The position numbers were made by a program, and so were the translations under genes. A DNA stretch of 6,152 nt from an uncultured Acidobacteriota bacterium (lineage in GTDB: Bacteria > Acidobacteriota > Vicinamibacteria > Vicinamibacterales > UBA8438). Positions 5,244 to 6,152 of the stretch are shown here, piece by piece. Location: NCBI GenBank assembly GCA_937888665.1, contig CALBET010000686.1, forward strand, positions 1-6,152, in the 5' to 3' direction. Under the pieces are notes generated by a model. It did no database searches. It was not told the DNA's origin and saw only the letters and a list, made by a program, of their open reading frames with translations. Position 1 is the stretch's first letter, and each line of letters starts with the position of its first letter.

Positions 5244-6152
5244 TCAGCGTCCCACGGCCGACGCGGCGGCGCCCAGCGTCTCGAGCAGGCGACCAACCTC
5301 GCCGTAGGTCTTCTGGGTGTTCGCGACGAAGACGCCGCGCGTCATGTCGAGCGGCGTCCCGCCCTGTGAGTTCCGTACGTCCAGCCGCGCCCCCTGCTCG
5401 ACCAGGTAGCGGACGATCGACGGGGCGTCGCGGATGACGGCGCCGTGCAGCGCCGTGCTCCCGCCCCAGCGCAGGTCGCCCAGCGGTGCCGCCTCGAAGT
5501 CGGTCGCCGCGTTGACGTTCGCGCCGAACTCCACCGCCAGCTTGACCGCGGCGAGCGCCTCCGCCTCGGTACCGGGCGACTCGGCGAGCCAGTAGCCGAG
5601 GCCGGCCGCCGCCATGAGCGGCGTGATGTTCTGTGGGGTGGCCAGCACCGGGTCGGCGCCATGCTCGACCAGCAGCCGCATGAGCGGCACGTCCGCGTTC
5701 TTGGCTGCCACGAAGAACGGCGTCGCGCCCACCCAGCTCAGATACGTCGGCGCCACAGAGACGTCACGCGGGACGCGGACCCGCCCCGACACCTTGTTGA
5801 ACGGCGGCTCTTCCCAGGTGATGCGGGCGTCGGGGTCGGCGCCGGCCTGGAGCAGACGTTCGGCCAGCGTCAGGCTGTCGAGCGTGCCGGTCGGGACGCG
5901 AGGCATCACGTTCGTGGTGGAGGGGGTGCCCGGCCGCCGCACCCAGGCGAGCACATGCAGGGCCGAGCCGCGAGCGTCCTCGACGTTCGGGTCGGCGCCG
6001 CCGGCGAGCAACTGCGCGGCGAGCTCGTAGTGGGCGTTGAGGATGGCGAGCACCAGGACACTGGTGCCGTCCGGCGCGGTCTCGCTCACCGGGGCGCCCG
6101 CCTCAAGCAGCAACCGGGTCGTGGCGATGTCACCGCGGCGAACCGCGAACAG
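5244..6152 (-). CDS. Ankyrin-repeat protein, C-terminal part (5' truncated by window edge)
   Basis: Reads leftward from the right edge. The 13 codons beyond the TTG at 6113 stay open and read LFAVRRGDIATTR, which is the first half of an ankyrin repeat, so the true start lies outside the window. The visible 302 residues hold about seven ankyrin repeats of helix-turn-helix plus a GADP/GANVN-type loop. Clear copies run at about 1-29 (LLLEAGAPV), 30-62 (LLAGGADPN), 63-110 (LLQAGADPD, enlarged), 142-175 (LLVEHGADP), 176-217 (LAVEFGANVN, enlarged), 232-264 (LVEQGARLD) and 265-297 (degenerate cap). Between repeats 3 and 4 lies a ~30-residue insert around WEEPPFNK (113-120) that breaks the regular solenoid. 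Ankyrin repeats bind proteins; partner and location cannot be told, because the N-terminus, with any signal peptide or fused domain, is missing. The stop TGA lies at 5244-5246. The 47-base gap to the convergent cupin gene shows only a 5-bp hairpin. Confidence 0.93.
   Translation of the reverse strand: MFAVRRGDIATTRLLLEAGAPVSETAPDGTSVLVLAILNAHYELAAQLLAGGADPNVEDARGSALHVLAWVRRPGTPSTTNVMPRVPTGTLDSLTLAERLLQAGADPDARITWEEPPFNKVSGRVRVPRDVSVAPTYLSWVGATPFFVAAKNADVPLMRLLVEHGADPVLATPQNITPLMAAAGLGYWLAESPGTEAEALAAVKLAVEFGANVNAATDFEAAPLGDLRWGGSTALHGAVIRDAPSIVRYLVEQGARLDVRNSQGGTPLDMTRGVFVANTQKTYGEVGRLLETLGAAASAVGR

Noticed and set aside
5197..5247. Bidirectional terminator between the convergent cupin and ankyrin genes (CTGAC 5232-5236 with GTCAG 5243-5247)
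   Set aside because: The stem is only 5 bp, has no T-tract on either side, and overlaps the ankyrin stop codon; too weak to annotate.

Overview
The window is GC-rich and densely coding. It holds six protein-coding genes, the first and last cut by the window edges, with no RNA gene, CRISPR array or insertion sequence that I can see. Long GC-rich ORFs, a Tat-exported cupin and a large ankyrin-repeat protein with a W-EPPF-type loop together resemble soil Acidobacteriota (Vicinamibacteria-like) genomes. That placement is inference from remembered protein style, not a search result.

Region 1 (3-4474, + strand) is a compact run of four family-4 (GT4, GT-B fold) glycosyltransferase genes. The first is truncated at its 5' end. 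The first two overlap by ATGA, the second and third abut with no gap (TAG directly followed by ATG), and the fourth follows after 60 bases with a GTG start. Genes 1 and 4 are paralogues (type A) and genes 2 and 3 are paralogues (type B), so the order is A-B-B-A. All four keep the GR...K diphosphate-binding motif and the E-x7-E donor-sugar motif, so all look catalytically competent. The most likely joint job is successive sugar additions to one cell-surface glycan (exopolysaccharide, O-antigen or glycolipid). No polymerase, flippase or sugar-nucleotide gene lies in the window to say which. A perfect 10-bp inverted repeat sits in the last codons of gene 2, just ahead of gene 3.

Region 2 (4475-5196, + strand) begins with a 122-base non-coding gap holding a weak hairpin and a good Shine-Dalgarno site. 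It is followed by a small cupin-fold protein with a twin-arginine signal peptide, probably periplasmic or extracytoplasmic.

Region 3 (5244-6152, - strand) is the C-terminal part of an ankyrin-repeat protein that converges on the cupin gene with a 47-base gap and continues beyond the right edge.

No novel defence, mobile or RNA system is apparent. The points most worth a second look are the A-B-B-A glycosyltransferase array, the junction hairpin, the odd linker and Arg/Gly tail of gene 4, and the Tat-exported cupin.
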